The notes under the pieces were generated by a model. That model was not told the origin of the DNA and searched no databases. It was given only the letters and a program-made list of their open reading frames with translations. From Thalassospira profundimaris (GTDB taxonomy: Bacteria > Pseudomonadota > Alphaproteobacteria > Rhodospirillales > Thalassospiraceae), in contig NZ_JPWH01000001.1 in NCBI RefSeq assembly GCF_003326755.1, forward strand, positions 242,227-306,226: a stretch of 64,000 nucleotides of DNA, read 5' to 3'. The translations under genes were made by a program, and so were the position numbers. This document shows positions 63,318-64,000 of this stretch, one piece after another (positions within the stretch are counted from its first letter, which is position 1; each line of letters opens with the position of its first letter).

Positions 63318-64000
63318 GGCGATTCCGCTATATTATGCGCATTGTGCCAACGTTTCTGTTGCCGTCGGGTTTTGGAGGCTGGCAGGGACCAAAGTAATTT
63401 TTGTACCGTTTTTAATGGGTATCGAATACCGATTAAAGCGAGTTTTCTCAATAGGGCGGCCTTCTGACCTTTTAGATGAAGTAAGCGAGCATCTTGCCAT
63501 AGTTCAAAGAACCCTAGCCAGCCGTGAAGAGCAAGAAATTCGCGGTGTTTGTGTAGCAGTGCAACATAGGCTTCATGTTCGGCTTCCAGGCGCTTTTCAG
63601 TGCCAGGAGTTATTAACTGTTGCACTAATGCTTCGTCTACACCTGCAAAAGCGCCCCCTGCCAACGCAAGTCGGATTGCAAAGTCAGTATCCTCGGCTCG
63701 GCGTAGTTTTTCGTCGAAGCACCCCAGTCGCTGATAAACCGTCTTGCGTCCTAATTGTGAGCATGTTGCGCACGAGCCAATGACATTGGGCGTTACGCGG
63801 CCAAGAAGAATTCGTTCAACGACAGCATCACCTGAAGGTATTTCGCCAGTCTGTCCGCCCATTGTTTGCTCATAGTGTATCACCCCATTGGGATAAATCT
63901 GTTGGCGTGCAGAATGACAAATTGCCAAGTCTTTGCCGATAAAAGCTTCTGCTTCTGCGAGTCTCGCCATCTGTATTGAAATACGTTGTGGCTGACTAAT
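63314..64000 (-). CDS. Family 2 glycosyltransferase, 5' end beyond window
   Basis: About 228 residues of a GT2 enzyme are visible, lacking the nucleotide-binding N-terminus, which lies right of the window. The frame is open to the edge (ISQPQRISIQMARLAEAEA), and this matches the part after the DxD motif of the adjacent GT2 protein (DRLRLQYTRI). The AEDTDFAIRLALAGG motif is conserved with the neighbour's QEDADFAIRLALCGG. An ATG at 63970 is internal and not the true start. It is the most upstream gene of the cluster that can be seen. Confidence 0.88.
   Translation of the reverse strand: MSQPQRISIQMARLAEAEAFIGKDLAICHSARQQIYPNGVIHYEQTMGGQTGEIPSGDAVVERILLGRVTPNVIGSCATCSQLGRKTVYQRLGCFDEKLRRAEDTDFAIRLALAGGAFAGVDEALVQQLITPGTEKRLEAEHEAYVALLHKHREFLALHGWLGFFELWQDARLLHLKGQKAALLRKLALIGIRYPLKTVQKLLWSLPASKTRRQQKRWHNAHNIAESP

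Overview
The window looks like a chromosomal segment of an alphaproteobacterium, probably a marine Rhodospirillales member of the Thalassospira type. That genus is an inference from gene content and cannot be fixed from sequence alone. Supporting points are the order kdsD-lptC-lptA-lptB-rpoN-hpf-ptsN, the run trpB-trpA-accD-folC, the dnaK-dnaJ pair behind an alphaproteobacterial heat-shock promoter, a long-form HPF and a DUF2244 gene beside nth. No complete insertion sequence, CRISPR array or rRNA is visible.

Region 1 (1-8226) is a mobile defence island. It holds a type I restriction-modification operon on the minus strand (hsdM, hsdS, an unrecognised 122-residue gene, and hsdR running off the left edge). 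A serine recombinase lies just upstream, a small orphan gene diverges from it, and a tyrosine integrase lies next to tRNA-Leu(CAG). Both recombinase promoters carry copies of one short motif, TTGTACT.

Region 2 (8.5-24 kb) is envelope and nitrogen-regulation core. It has a GT2 glycosyltransferase and an O-antigen ligase/polymerase, a short RNase D, KdsD, the Lpt lipopolysaccharide export proteins C, A and B, sigma-54, HPF and EIIA-Ntr. Opposite them lie AmpG, TypA and a PfkB-family kinase.

Region 3 (24-33.8 kb) carries a SirB1-like protein, a two-BON lipoprotein, an aldo/keto reductase, an AraC regulator diverging from a DUF2000 gene, YraN, RsmI, an LpoA-like lipoprotein whose 5' end overlaps rsmI head to head, Nth and a DUF2244 protein. 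In enterobacteria rsmI-lpoA-yraN-dolP form one neighbourhood, so this looks like a split version of it.

Region 4 (33.8-59.7 kb) is mostly housekeeping: dnaK-dnaJ, an FAD oxidoreductase with a divergent Rrf2 regulator, a LysR regulator with a divergent aldo/keto reductase, dapB, two related solute-binding proteins without a permease, polA, a soluble CZB chemoreceptor, folC-accD-trpA-trpB, a 58-residue zinc-finger protein, a lone ABC ATPase, a lipoprotein hydrolase and a cyclase-like membrane protein that lacks key catalytic residues. It ends with tRNA-Arg(CCG).

Region 5 (59.7-64 kb) is visibly AT-richer. It starts with what looks like an integrase N-terminal remnant just 3' of tRNA-Arg and continues with four tightly packed glycosyltransferase genes on the minus strand, the last cut by the right edge. 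This is probably a horizontally acquired surface-polysaccharide island.
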